Below, in pieces: positions 1-10,637 of a DNA stretch of 64,000 nucleotides. The DNA lies in assembly GCA_025558095.1 (NCBI GenBank), contig JAIVFI010000029.1, positions 186,001 to 250,000 of the forward strand, written 5' to 3'. The notes under the pieces are model-generated. The model was not told the origin of the DNA and ran no database searches. It was given only the letters and a program-made list of their open reading frames with translations. Position 1 is the stretch's first letter. Each line of letters starts with the position of its first letter. The DNA is from Hyaloraphidium curvatum. Lineage: Eukaryota; Monoblepharomycota; Hyaloraphidiomycetes; Hyaloraphidiales; Hyaloraphidiaceae. The position numbers were made by a program, and so were the translations under genes.

Positions 1-127
1 ACGGAGTTCCGACGGAGCGATGTCCCGATCGAAGAACAACGAAACGCGTGATGAAATATCCATGTCCCCTGACACCCAGCGACAAAGATAGCGAAGGGAC
101 AACTAGACAGCCCATGTCGCAAGCCCC

Positions 128-856
128 TCACAGCTTCGCCCTCGCCGCCTCCTCCGGCCCGTCCACGCTCATGTAGTGATTCAACCCCTCCGCTCCCAGC
201 CCCTCCGCAAACTGCAGCCACGCGATCCTCTTCTCTGCCCCCGCGCCGGGCCCGGCCTCGTGGTTCTCGAACAGGATCGACCCCACCCCATCCTCCCGCC
301 CCGGATCCCGTACGAACACGCGAAAGGGGCAGCGGTACGCCCGCGACGCAGCGGCGATCGCAACGGCGTCCCCCAGGAACCCGGGTCGCCTCAGCAGCGA
401 CACGTAGTCCGCGAACTCGTCGCCGCCGGGGGATCGGGAGCCCGACCGCGTCCGGGAGCGCTCGATGCCCTCGGACATGATCACCGCCACGTCGTCCTCG
501 TAACGTTTGCGGTCCCCCTCGATCTCGTCGGCCACCTTCTGGCGCACTTCTAGGTGGCGAGTGGGCGTGCGGTGCAGCTGGTGCGAGAGGGCGCGGAACA
601 GGCAATCGCCGCCTCCCCCGGTCTCGACGGGCACGAAGCCCTTGGCGCGAAGGGCAGATATGAGGTCGCGTGGCGGCGGTGACCTCGACGAAGAGCGCGT
701 TTGGGCGAGGTGCAGCATCGGGGCCGGCGACGCGACCGACGCGCGCTGGCCGAGGTAGATGGCCGCCGCGGCGAGCGCGGTCGCGGAGGAGAGCACGGCA
801 ATCTTGTAGCCGAGCGACGCGCCGGGCGGCGGAGGGGCTGGCCGCGGAGGCGCCAT
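128..856 (-). CDS. OTU-family cysteine protease, membrane-anchored
   Basis: Single-exon 242-residue protein. A predicted transmembrane helix lies at residues 17-36, followed by an OTU domain from about residue 62 to 232. The active-site block reads GGGGDCLFRAL with Asp84 and Cys85, and the catalytic His is in LNHYMSV (His227). The family are deubiquitinating thiol proteases; a single N-terminal helix suggests attachment to an organelle or ER membrane with the protease in the cytosol, which is inference. It lies downstream of transketolase on the same strand, 155 bp from that gene's stop. The domain is compact (about 170 residues) as usual for OTU. Substrate and membrane are unknown. Confidence 0.85.
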   Translation of the reverse strand: MAPPRPAPPPPGASLGYKIAVLSSATALAAAAIYLGQRASVASPAPMLHLAQTRSSSRSPPPRDLISALRAKGFVPVETGGGGDCLFRALSHQLHRTPTRHLEVRQKVADEIEGDRKRYEDDVAVIMSEGIERSRTRSGSRSPGGDEFADYVSLLRRPGFLGDAVAIAAASRAYRCPFRVFVRDPGREDGVGSILFENHEAGPGAGAEKRIAWLQFAEGLGAEGLNHYMSVDGPEEAARAKL

Positions 857-1011
857 CGGAACTGGCGACGTGTCGCAGATGGAGGTTGCGACGCGATCGA
901 TCCACCTTCTGGACCTTGTGTCAACCCAAAGATCTATGGTCCTCGAGAAATCTCAAGAGATTCTACGACTTTTTCTCCCCCGGCCGCGGTCCCGATCGCC
1001 CCCCGCGCCGC

Positions 1012-3055
1012 TCAAAGCAACTTGGCGGCCTCGACGACCTTGGCAGCCGTCATCCCCAGCTCCTCCATCACCTTCCCGCCGGGCGCGGAGATGCCGAACC
1101 TGTCGATCGCCACGACCTTGCCGTCGAGCCCGACGTACTTGTACCACGCCAGGCTGACCCCGGCCTCGATCGCCACCCGCTTGCGGCACGCCGAGGGGAG
1201 CACCTGCTCGCGGTACTCGGCCGACTCGCGGTCGAACGCCTCGAAGCAGGGCACCGAGACCACGCGGGCGCCGGGGCCGAGCTCCTTGGCCGCCGCGACG
1301 GCGTGCTGCACCTCGCTGCCCGACGCGAGCAGGATGACCTGCAGGTCGGCCTGCTCCTTGACGAGCACGTACGCGCCCTTCAGCACGCCGTCCCTGCGCA
1401 CCGAAGCGGGGTCGAACGACAGGTTGGGGACCACCTGCCGCGTCAGGGCGATCAGGGTGGGTCCTGTGAGCCTCGCGGCGGCGTGGGCAAAGGCGCCGGC
1501 GGTCTCCTCGGGGTCCGCGGGGCGCACGACGTCCAGGTTGGGGATCACGCGCAGGCCCGAGACGGTCTCGACGGGCTGGTGCGTGGGGCCGTCCTCGCCC
1601 ACGCCGACCGAGTCGTGCGTGAAGATGTAGATGACGGGCAGGTGCGAGAGCGCCGCGAGGCGGATGGCGGGGCGGCAGTAGTCGGCAAAGACGAGGAAGG
1701 TGGCGCCCGAGGGGCGGAAGACGCCGTCGTATGCGATGCCGTTCATGATGGAGCACATGGCGTGCTCGCGGATGCCGAAGCGGATGTTGCGGCCGCCCCA
1801 GTTCGTGGGGGTCCAGTCCTTGGACGAGTTGATGTAGTTGAGCGTCGAACCTGGAATGGGAGGCACAATGAGCGCGTGCTTGACGAAGACGGGGGCGCCC
1901 AGAGTGCGACAACCCACCGTAGAGGTCGGCGGACCCGCCGATCAGCAGCGGTAAGGCCTCGGCGACGGGCTGCAGCGCGTCGGAGCCGGCCTTGCGGGTG
2001 GCGATCTTGGCATCGGCCGGGAACTCGGGGATGGCCTTGAGCAGCGCGGCCACGTCGACCTTGTCGCGGTTCTCGAGCACCGCCGCCAGCTCGGCGTTGC
2101 CGGCCTTCCACTTGGCGTACTCGGCGTCCCACGCCTCGCGCTCGGCGGTGCGGGTCGCCTTGAGCTTGCCAAAGAAGTCGCGGGTCTCCTTGGACACGTA
2201 GAAGTGATCCTCGGGCAGGCCGAGAGCCTTGCGCGCGGCGTCGACGAACTTGGCGCCGCCCTCGCCGTGCGCCTTCTGCGTGCCGGCGACCTCGGGGATG
2301 CCCTTGCCGATGGTGGTCTTTGCGATGATGATGTGCGGCTTGCCCTTGACCTCCTTGGTCTTGTCGAGCGCGGCGGCGAAGGCGGCCATGTCATGGCCGT
2401 CGATGGTCTGCACGTGCCAGCGCAGCGCCTCGAAGCGCATCGCGGCGTCGTCGTCCTGCGTGGCGTCGGCCATGGCGTCGAGCGTGACGTCGTTCGAGTC
2501 GTAGATCAGCACGAGGTTGTCGAGCTTGGCGTGGCCGGCGAACGAGATGGCCTCGAGCGCGACGCCCTCCTGCATGCAGCCGTCGCCGGCGAGCACCACG
2601 ACGCGGTGGTCGAACAGCGGGCCGAACTTGGCGGCTGCCATCTTGCCGGACACGGCGTAGCCCACGCCGTTAGCCACGCCCTGGCCCAGCGGGCCGGTTG
2701 TCGCCTCGATGCCGGGCGTGTCCTCGAACTGCTCTGGGTGGCCGGGCGTCTTGGAGTGCAGCTGGCGGAACGCCTTGACGTCGTCGAGCGACAGATCGTA
2801 CCCGGCGAGGTGCAGCCACGCGTAGATGAACATGCTGCCGTGGCCGGCCGACAGGATGAAGCGGTCGCGGCCGAGCCACTTCGGCGCCGCCGGGTCGAAG
2901 CGCAGCGCGTTGCTGCCGAACAGCACGGCGCCCATCTCGGCGCACCCGAGCGGCAGCCCGAGGTGGCCCGACGCGCACTTGTGCACCGCGTCCATCGCGA
3001 GCCCGCGCGCCTCGGCCGCGGCCCGCGCCAGCGCAGGAGTGTCCAACGATGCCAT
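1012..3055 (-). CDS. TKL1: Transketolase
   Basis: Two exons, 3055-1918 and 1850-1012, joined across a 67-nt intron (1851-1917); 658 residues, the usual length. Transketolase moves two-carbon ketol units between sugar phosphates in the non-oxidative pentose phosphate pathway, using thiamine diphosphate and Mg2+ in the cytosol. Visible signatures are the N-terminal SGHLGLPLG block, the thiamine-binding GDGCMQEG...N motif, [10 protein letters not shown] across the splice site, and the pyrimidine-domain FGIREHAM...FADYCRP region. The joined reading gives the smooth sequence [12 protein letters not shown]. The N-terminal Met shown has no competing upstream start. Dihydroxyacetone synthase is a related alternative but the length and motifs fit ordinary transketolase. 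Confidence 0.95.
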
Positions 3056-3726
3056 GCTGCGGATCAGGCGGCGGAGGGCGATGGCGGAGGGCGAATGGCC
3101 GTGGGCGACGAGGGCAAGAAGCCTGTTTCAAAATGCCGACGCCGGAGCCGACCCGGCCGATCTTCCGTTGGCGCAAGACGTTCCGCGGCACACGGCACAT
3201 CCGCGACCACCGATCTCCCATTCTACTGCCTGGAACAAACGTGTATTCATCCTCCATGTACAGTCGGCCCAGACGAAGGCCGATTCACAATCAATGTCGG
3301 TAGCAGCCCCACGATATCCCCCCACAAGGGCGCAATGCCTCTCGGTGTCCATTCTCGGTCTCCAACAAGTTCCTCCCACTGAATCATGCGATAGAGTGAC
3401 ACGCTGACTAGACTCGGTCTACCGGAGCAGCACCGAGCAGCTGCTTCGCAAGAGCGACACCCGAAGATCCGAACATCGGTGTCCAGTTCTCCCTGGTCGC
3501 CGATGTCGAGCCCGTTTCGCATCAAGCCCACGAGTCCCGTGAGGAACGTTCTTTCGGGGCCGCGAAATCGGCCCGCGGCTTCTCCGCAAGGAACCCAAAA
3601 GCGTCGCAGAAGCCCGCTACCAAAGTCCGCGCCGAGGAAGCAAACGAACCTCAGAGGCCGATTGGAACCAAGCTCCGATAAGGCGGGGCAACAAGGACAG
3701 ACCAGAAGCCGAACAGTAGCCGGCGC
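3056..3726. other. Intergenic region upstream of transketolase
   Basis: About 670 bp between the transketolase start and the 3' end of the next minus-strand gene. Open frames here are short and have no family resemblance. It presumably holds the transketolase promoter; no TATA-like or other element stands out to me. Confidence 0.5.
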
Positions 3727-4266
3727 TCAGGTCCCCAGCTTGCCGAGGGTATCGAGAGTCGCTGCGAATGAGCCCTCGAACTCCTTCCTGGCCTTCTGCT
3801 CCGTTTGGATGTGGGCAGCCTCCACGGCGATGGAAAGGGCGGTCCCGGAAAGCTGTTTCGGCTAGAAACAGAGGTCGTTCAGTCGTCTTCAGGTAAGAGA
3901 GTCTGCAGGGGAACCAACCTCTGGTTTCCCCTCCTCCTTCCCGTTCACCAGCCGCACAAGGTCCACCATGTCCACCTCCGTGGCCAGCTGCTCCTTTAGC
4001 CGCTCGTCCTGGCCCGTCCTTTTGGGTTTGCCAGCGGCCTTTGCCGACGCCCCCTTGCCGTCCTTGGCATGGCCCGAGTAGGGCGAGAACCGGCCGGCCT
4101 TGCCCTTTCCATACTGCTGGCCACTACCGTGGGCTTTTTTGCCCTTTTGCGGCCCCAAGGACGCCGGAGTGGGGCGGGACATGTCGACCGGCTCGTTGTT
4201 GATTTTTGGCGTCGCGGCCGACTCAAGCGTTTTGCACCTCTCACTCATCGCTCTCTTCCGCGCCAT
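3727..4266 (-). CDS. Unknown small basic protein with C-terminal helix
   Basis: Proposed as two exons, 4266-3919 and 3861-3727, with a 57-nt intron (donor GTTGGT, acceptor TAG), giving 160 residues. I do not recognise the family. The N-terminal two thirds is rich in Gly, Lys and Ser (for example GKGKAGRFSPYSGHAKDGKG) and looks disordered; the end (KEQLATEVDMVDLVRLVNGK, then SIAVEAAHIQTEQKARKEFE) looks helical or coiled-coil. The start is chosen at MARKRAMSE because an earlier in-frame Met would overlap the RLP24 start codon; MSERC or MSRPT are alternatives. It is divergent from RLP24 with about 70 bp between starts, so both may share one promoter. A nuclear or ribosome-related role would be a guess. 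Confidence 0.5.
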
Positions 4267-4336
4267 CGGAGCCTCTTCAGGCAGTCTCATACACATCGCG
4301 GCGGAAAGGTCCCCCTGACGTGCCGGACGCGCCGCC

Positions 4337-4946
4337 ATGCGGCTCGAAAAGTGCTTCTTCTGCTCGTCGACGGTCTACCCGGGCCACGGGATCCAGTTCG
4401 TTCGCAACGATGCCAAAATCTTCCGGTTCTGCCGGTCGAAATGCCACAAGAACTTCAAGATGAAGCGCAACCCCCGCAAAGTGCGGTGGACCAAGGCGTT
4501 CCGGAAGGCGGCGGGGAAGGAGATGACGATTGTGAGCACCGCTGCGTGCCGGCGGGGGAGGAGGGTAAGCTGACGATGGGACGCAGGATTCGACGTTCGA
4601 GTTCGAGAAGCGGCGGAACGTGCCGGTCCGGTACGACAGGGACCTCATGCACACGACGCTGTCGGCCATGAAGCGGGTCACGGAGATCCGGCAACGTAGG
4701 GAGCGGATCTTCACCCTGCGACGGTGGGTCGCCATCGTCCTTCATTCCGAGGCGATTGCTGAGGTTGCTTTCCGGCGCCGCAGAATCTCCAAGGCGAAGG
4801 TCCAGGAGCGGGAGGCGGCGGCCAAGGAGGTGGAGAAGAACATCGACATCATCCAGGAGGCGCCGCTCAAGCAGCGCAAGAAGCTGCTGGAGAAGAAGCA
4901 AAAGTCCAAATTCATCGAGGAGACGAGGGACATGGAGATTGCATGA
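4337..4946 (+). CDS. RLP24: Ribosome biogenesis protein RLP24 (eL24-like)
   Basis: Three exons: 4337-4531, 4587-4723, 4784-4946; 164 residues. RLP24 is a placeholder for ribosomal protein eL24 on pre-60S particles and is swapped out after the AAA ATPase Drg1 acts on it in the cytoplasm. The N-terminus [20 protein letters not shown] with the later [10 protein letters not shown] gives the two CxxC pairs of the eL24 zinc ribbon, followed by [16 protein letters not shown] and, after intron 1, [20 protein letters not shown], all strongly conserved in RLP24. Ribosomal eL24 itself lacks the long Lys/Glu-rich C-terminus seen here. Intron 2 is 60 nt and in frame, so retention would not stop translation. 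Confidence 0.93.
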
Positions 4947-5136
4947 GCTGGCGGCGGCGGGCGCTGTTGGGTGTGCAGGCACGGAGCTTCCTTATACCCC
5001 CATTCGAGGTTGTATTGCCTTTCTTTGACGAACACGGACGATTTGTTGCGCCGGTGAATCAAGCCCTGCTTGGGGTCCAATAGGGTATCATTGAACAAAT
5101 AGCGACAGAGGCACATGAGACAAAGCTAATCACTAA

Positions 5137-7601
5137 TCATCGTGACGTTTCCGAGTATTCAGATGTCGGCGTGGTCACGGACTCGGGGTCCGAAGGCGTT
5201 GGGGGCGTCCGCCCAGCCCCGAGCTTCTCCAAAACTTCGAAAAGCTGCGTCCGATCGATCGGTTTCGGGAGCCAATAATCGTATCCCGCCTCGAGGCACA
5301 TCTCCCGATCGCGATCCAGCGCGTGCGCCGTGAGCGCGATGGCCGGCAAGCGCGGGCCGGAACCCGCTTCGGATTCCTCTGCCGCACGGACCCGCTTGAT
5401 GACCTCGATGCCCCCGACCTCGGGCATCTGTAGGTCGCTTATGAGCACGTCGTACTGGGCCCCGTGCGCACGCCATTCCTCGAGTGCCTCCCGCCCGTTG
5501 TTGCAGAGGTGGATTTGGTGGCCGAACTGCTTGAGCAGGCGTTCGATTAGGAGCTGGTTGACCTTGTTGTCCTCGGCCACCAGGACCCGGAACGGTATGG
5601 TGTTGGTTCCAGGCCTGCCATTGGCACGCTTCGAGGAGCGTCCGGATCGTCGTCCGCGAGCTGCACTCTGCGTTTTGAGGCCAAAGTAATCGCCGTCCCC
5701 GTTGGCACCTCCGCTGCTCCGCCGTCTTTGCAAGTCCGAGGCGTCCCCATCCTGCGGCGGAGACGCCTCGGAATACGCCGGCGGCTGCAAGGAGAATGTA
5801 AAGGCCTGCCCCTCCAAAATGAGCGGCGAGTCCTCCATCGTGTCCATCGTTTCCACGCTCCTGAAGATCGGTGACGCATCGTCGTCGTCGTCGTCGTCCT
5901 CCAGCCCGAGACCAACGAGAACCGTGAAATAGAACTCGCTGCCCTCCCCCTCCGCAGACCAAGCGATGCCGAGCGTGCCTCCCATCATCTCGCAAAGCCG
6001 TTTGGAGATGGTCAGCCCGAGTCCGGATCCGCCGTGTTTGCGAGTTATGGACCCTGATCGGCGGAAGGTCAGACTTGCCATGCAAGAGGATCAAGAGAGA
6101 CTAACCATCGGCCTGGCGGAAAGCTTCGAATATGACAGGCTGCTTCGCTTCCGGAATGCCGATTCCCTGCGCGCTGCGGGATCAGAGCGTTTCGTTTCCA
6201 TCGCAAAGTGGAACCCACGGTGTCGCGGACACTGAACTTGAGGCACGTGGGCACGGTCAGATGAGCATCAGCCAAGGTTTCAGCCGGCACGGCGTCGACG
6301 GTGACGCGTATTGAACCTTTCGAGGTGAACTTGACTGAAGCCAACGATCAGGAATACAAGTAGAGCAGCGATTCGGCGACCCAGACCCACCGGCATTTCC
6401 GATCAGGTTCAAAAGGACCTGATTAATCCGCTGCTTGTCGCCGATGACCATCTCAGGCACCTCCGGCGACACGTGGATGGTGAAATCGATGCCCTGCTGC
6501 TTGGCCTTCATTTGCAGCGGCTTGAGGACCGCTCGAACGTTCGAAGCGACGGGGAAGGGGTGCGGCCGGATCTCGAGCTTGTTGGCCTCGATCCGCGAAA
6601 AGTCCAGTATGTCCGATATGATCCCTAGGAGCGTCTCCCCGGAGCTCCGAACGGTCTCGAGGAGCTCGCGTTCCTCCGCCCCCATCTCCCCGTTCCGGCA
6701 CAGCTCCTCGGTGAGGCCCAGGATCCCGTTGAGAGGTGTCCTAATTGGAGCCAGAGTTTAGCTAAACGGAACGAAGGAGAATGACAGTTCCTTACCTGAT
6801 CTCGTGCGACATATTTGCGAGGAACTCGCTCTTGGCCTGGCTCGCTTGGCTGGCGACGGAGGCCATTTCGGCGTAGCGAATACGAAGCTGTTCCTCCGTG
6901 CTGACCAGAGAGATGCGCGATTGGAACACGACGTAGCTGATCGTCGTCGAAAAGATCAAGCCAAAGGCAAAGTGGCCGGTCAATGGGTCCTGAGCAAACG
7001 GCTCGATAGGTGCGCCGTCCCTGTACCAAGGGAAGAACGTCCGAAAAATCCACGTCCAGGCCGAGTCCGAGTAGAACGCAATCCACCACCAGCTCAGCCA
7101 TGCCGCAGCGAGGAAGCCAAGCAAGTAGTTTCGGTCTAGAAACATGGCACCCGCCAAAATCACCAGGATCATGGCGTTGCTCGACTGCTTCATATCGCGT
7201 TCAAGGAACAGATGGCACATCGAGTTGAGCATGAGAAGGCCCGTGATGACAGCCACTAAGGGTTGGGCGACGCGGTGGTAGGTCCGATTGAACCGCTGCG
7301 GGTTTCCTCTCCTCTTCCTGTGGATCAGGAGCTGGCCGACGGCGATGAAGAGGGTGGTGAACCCGGCCAAGCCTGCCATGAGCCACGAAAGAGGCGCGGG
7401 AAGCGCGAACAAGTGGGCCACGCAGAGGAAAGCATAGTTCGCGCCTGTGAGCCACAGCATCGAGGGCACGGAAGCCATGGTCGAGACGTCTGCGGCAACG
7501 CGGAGAAGCTCCGGAGGCGGGGGAGGTAGAGTCTCGGTCTCGTCCAGGCCATCGACATCCAAGATCCCGCTTGGTTGACGATGCGGCGCCAGTAGCGCCA
7601 T
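5137..7601 (-). CDS. Hybrid histidine kinase with multi-pass membrane sensor
   Basis: Five exons: 7601-6796, 6740-6391, 6334-6219, 6166-6106, 6053-5137; 749 residues. Five to six hydrophobic helices lie between residues 47 and 228, followed by a short coiled segment and the dimerisation H-box (SNMSHEIRTPLNG, His266). The ATPase core shows the N box (NQVLLNLIGNAVKF), DTGIGIP and GGSGLGLTISKRL. A receiver domain occupies about 600-720 with acidic Asp606, phospho-acceptor Asp651 (LISDLQMP) and Lys708. Such proteins autophosphorylate and pass phosphate to an HPt protein feeding a MAP-kinase pathway in fungi. The sensor is entirely in the membrane, with no extracellular, PAS or HAMP domain that I can see. 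The ligand is unknown. It is convergent with RLP24. Confidence 0.9.
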
Positions 7602-8065
7602 GGCGGCGGCCGGCGCCCTTCAGGGCGCACCTGTCGACCCGAGGCGGGACCGGGATCGGAGTGTTTTGGCTGCGGTTGCGCAGGATTCCGGCATCCCCCA
7701 TCAAGGCCGATTACGCCGTCCCTAACAAGCAGTGCTTCGTCGATCCGAGGGGAGAAGTCGTGAAGCAGAGTTGCTGGAAACGGATGCAATCAAGGCCGAG
7801 GGCCGAGGGACAGGATTGTTGAGTCGATCTACAGCAATGGAGGCAATGAGAAGTGACTGCAAGAGCCATCGTCCAAAGAGATAGATAGAAAAGTGTCTCG
7901 CCCCTCTTTACCAGCACTCTCAATCATCAAACTCCCGCCTCTGACGGTGATGGTGCGGGGGGTGCGTAGTTTGATCAACAGTTGGGGGGGAGGATCGACG
8001 GTCGATTCACCATCTGCCCCGCATCCACGACTACAGCCCGTCCGGGACGCGGCGCCGGAGCGAAA
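7602..8065. promoter_or_regulatory. Divergent promoter region, histidine kinase / RRM protein
   Basis: About 460 bp between two divergent starts. No gene is supported inside. A GGGGGG-containing tract lies around 7980-7995. No other element is recognisable. Confidence 0.45.
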
Positions 8066-10316
8066 ATGGCTCAGGAGGAGTTCGATTTGTACGCTGACTT
8101 CGGCGGCGACGACTACGACCTCTACGGCGACACCGAGTTCGGCGGATCCTCGGCTGCCGGCCCGAGTTCGACCGCGGCCGCAGATCCGCCCCCGAAAGAG
8201 CAAGCGGCACCATCCACCGGCGCAGCAGACTCCGCAGAGAAGAAGGAGGAGAGAAAGGAACCCCCGCCGGTCGAGGGCGCTCAGCGGATCCAGACTTTGG
8301 AGGAAGTCCAGTACGCGTCTGGCGGAGATGCTGGCGGCCCCGAAGAGACCAATCAAGCGTGAGTCTCGTGTCGAGGACATTTTGGAAGGGTCGAACATTC
8401 GGGACGGCGGGTGTTGGGCCTTCTTTGTGCGGTTGCGGACGAGGTAACGTCGCCGTGGAGTCGGAACGCGTTCCTCGCTGAAGTGAGCTCAATCGCAGGC
8501 TCGCACAATGCTTGCGGCTTGGCACCATTGTCTTATCCGTTTCTGGCCCGGCGAGCCCGCTGGCGCCGTGTTCCTTTGTCTCGCGCCTAACCTTCGTCGT
8601 CCCCTTGCCATGCCCGCCGCTTCCCCACTTTGATCGACAACGTAGCAAAATATTCGTCGGCGGGCTTAGCTGGGAAACTTCAGAGGGTGAGCGTTAGCTT
8701 TCGTAGCCTGAGGCGCACGAGCCTGCGCGCGGACGGCCTTAGTCGCACGGTAGCGAGTTCTGGACGCCCCGGCCTAGACTTCTTAGCCGACAGATCGGAG
8801 AACGACCTGTGCGACACTAAGCCTAGACCGCGCCTGGAATAAACCTGCCTGCTGCGAACTTTGGCTGCCGCTGCGCGGGCTCGTGCTGATCTGAGGATCG
8901 CCGGTCACGGGAAGACGATGGCGAGATTCCTTGCTTTCGATGGAGCTCGTTTGGGCTTGCTATATCCCCTGGAGGAGACCGGCCTCGGTACCGCATAGAT
9001 CGGTGTTGGTGCATGGAACAATCGCTCAGCCTGAGAACGATCTGTTCGGCCAGGCCGCGAACCCGTTCATTTAGGAGCCGCCGCGGTTGAGGCGGCTTAG
9101 TTGACGGCATTGCGCCCGTGTTTTAGGGCCGCCACATCGGCGGTTGTTCGAATGCTGAGCTTACCATTCCTTTCTTCTTCCTTTCATGTTGGCCTTCAGA
9201 TGGCATGCGAGACCATTTCGCGCAATGGGGCCCCGTGCGCGAGTGCATCATTATGCGAGATCCCGCGACTGGTCAATCCCGGGGTTTTGGCTTCGTCATT
9301 TTCGAGAGCGCGGAGACGATCACCGAGGCGTTGAAGGTCGAACACTGGCTCGATGGCAAGCTCGTGAGTTACCTGTGGATCAAATCTGGATGACACGCGT
9401 AGGCTAATCGTCGTCACGATTCAGGTGGACGCGAAAAGAGCTACGACGAAGCCGTCGGCGGAAAGGACCGAGAAGATCTTTGTGGGCGGGGTGCATCCCG
9501 AGGTCACAGAGGACGAGTTTCAAGAGTACTTCGGCCAGTTCGGAAAGGTTGGTCGCTGTAGTTTTGTGCGGTGCTCATTGCTCATGTTGATCGGTCCTTC
9601 AGGTCGTTGAAGCTCTGCTCATGTACGACCGCGAAACCGGGCGGGCTCGAGGTTTCGGGTTCATCACTTTTGACAATGCGGACGTCGTGGACATCGTGCT
9701 GGAACAGCAAGGACATCTTTTCTTCCGCGGAAAGCCGGTGAGTGTGGCTGCTTGCCTTGGAGAAAGCTTAGTTCTAAATGCGTTTGGGAAGGTCGAGGTG
9801 AAACGTGCAGTACCGCGACACAAGGCCCCGCCCCCGACCGCATCTTTCCCGCGTCGCAACGTCCCTCCAGCGGGTGCGGCTCCGGCCGCGGTGCCCTCCT
9901 ACTCCGGAGCGTACCCCGACCCTGGGTACGTCGACACTCGCGCCTCGTACGCCGGCCCGATCAGGCAAGCAAGGCCGCCCCCGCAAGCTTATGGCTATGG
10001 CCCTCGCCCTTACGGATACGGGCCGCGTCCCTACGGCGCCGGCCCTCCTCCTCGTTACTACCCAGGCCCTTACGGCCCTCCTCGCCCGTACTATCCGGAG
10101 TACGGCTTCGCGGGCGGATATGGCCCTGGCGGGGTCTACTATCCGGGAGGGGGAGCGGCGCCTCCGCGGCCTGTGCCTGGTGGACCAGGTTGGGGTAGCC
10201 CGCCGGGTCCCCAACGAGGAGGAGCATCCCCGCCGGCCCCTACGACGCCTCCGCACAACACGGGTGGCGGTCAAGGGAGGAACAACCATGGATACCATCC
10301 ATACTCGCGGCCTTAA
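8066..10316 (+). CDS. Two-RRM hnRNP-like RNA-binding protein (Hrp1/Musashi/DAZAP1 type)
   Basis: Six exons: 8066-8358, 8646-8686, 9200-9363, 9425-9547, 9603-9737, 9792-10316; 426 residues. Residues 1-98 are acidic (DLYADFGGDDYDLYGD). RRM1 begins KIFVGGLSWETSEDG and contains the RNP1 block RGFGFVIF; RRM2 begins KIFVGGVHPEVTEDE with RGFGFITF. The C-terminus is a Pro/Gly/Tyr-rich low-complexity tail (repeats like GYGPRPYG), typical of hnRNPs that bind pre-mRNA for 3'-end processing or nuclear export. The first two introns (287 and 513 nt) are far longer than others in the window; the 54-nt last intron keeps frame if retained. The exact orthologue (Hrp1/Nab4 versus Musashi or DAZAP1) cannot be fixed here. 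Confidence 0.88.
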
Positions 10317-10637
10317 TCGCGAGCAGTACCTTCTTTTCTGGAGCATGGTGCGGGACTGTGGAAGGGCAGCGTAGATCGGATGTAGCGGCAATTACGGAGG
10401 GTATACTAATGCATCAGACGGAGCATGGACATCTCTAGGCAACGATCGGTCCTCGGCACGGCATTTACGCCCCAACCTCGCGCCACGGGCAGAAATGACG
10501 TGGTCCGTTGGTTACGTTGGGGTCCAATGCAGGCCGTGGGGGCCCCTGCGCCTGCCCCCGGCCCTTCCAAACACCCCATCGCGGCCAGCCCTCTCCGGCC
10601 GCCAGCTCCTTCCCGCCCGCCGCAAAAGGAGCGAGAC
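10317..10637. other. Intergenic region between RRM gene and acidic-protein gene
   Basis: About 320 bp, presumably the 3' UTR of the RRM gene and the promoter of the next. I see nothing coding or structured that I can support. Confidence 0.4.
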
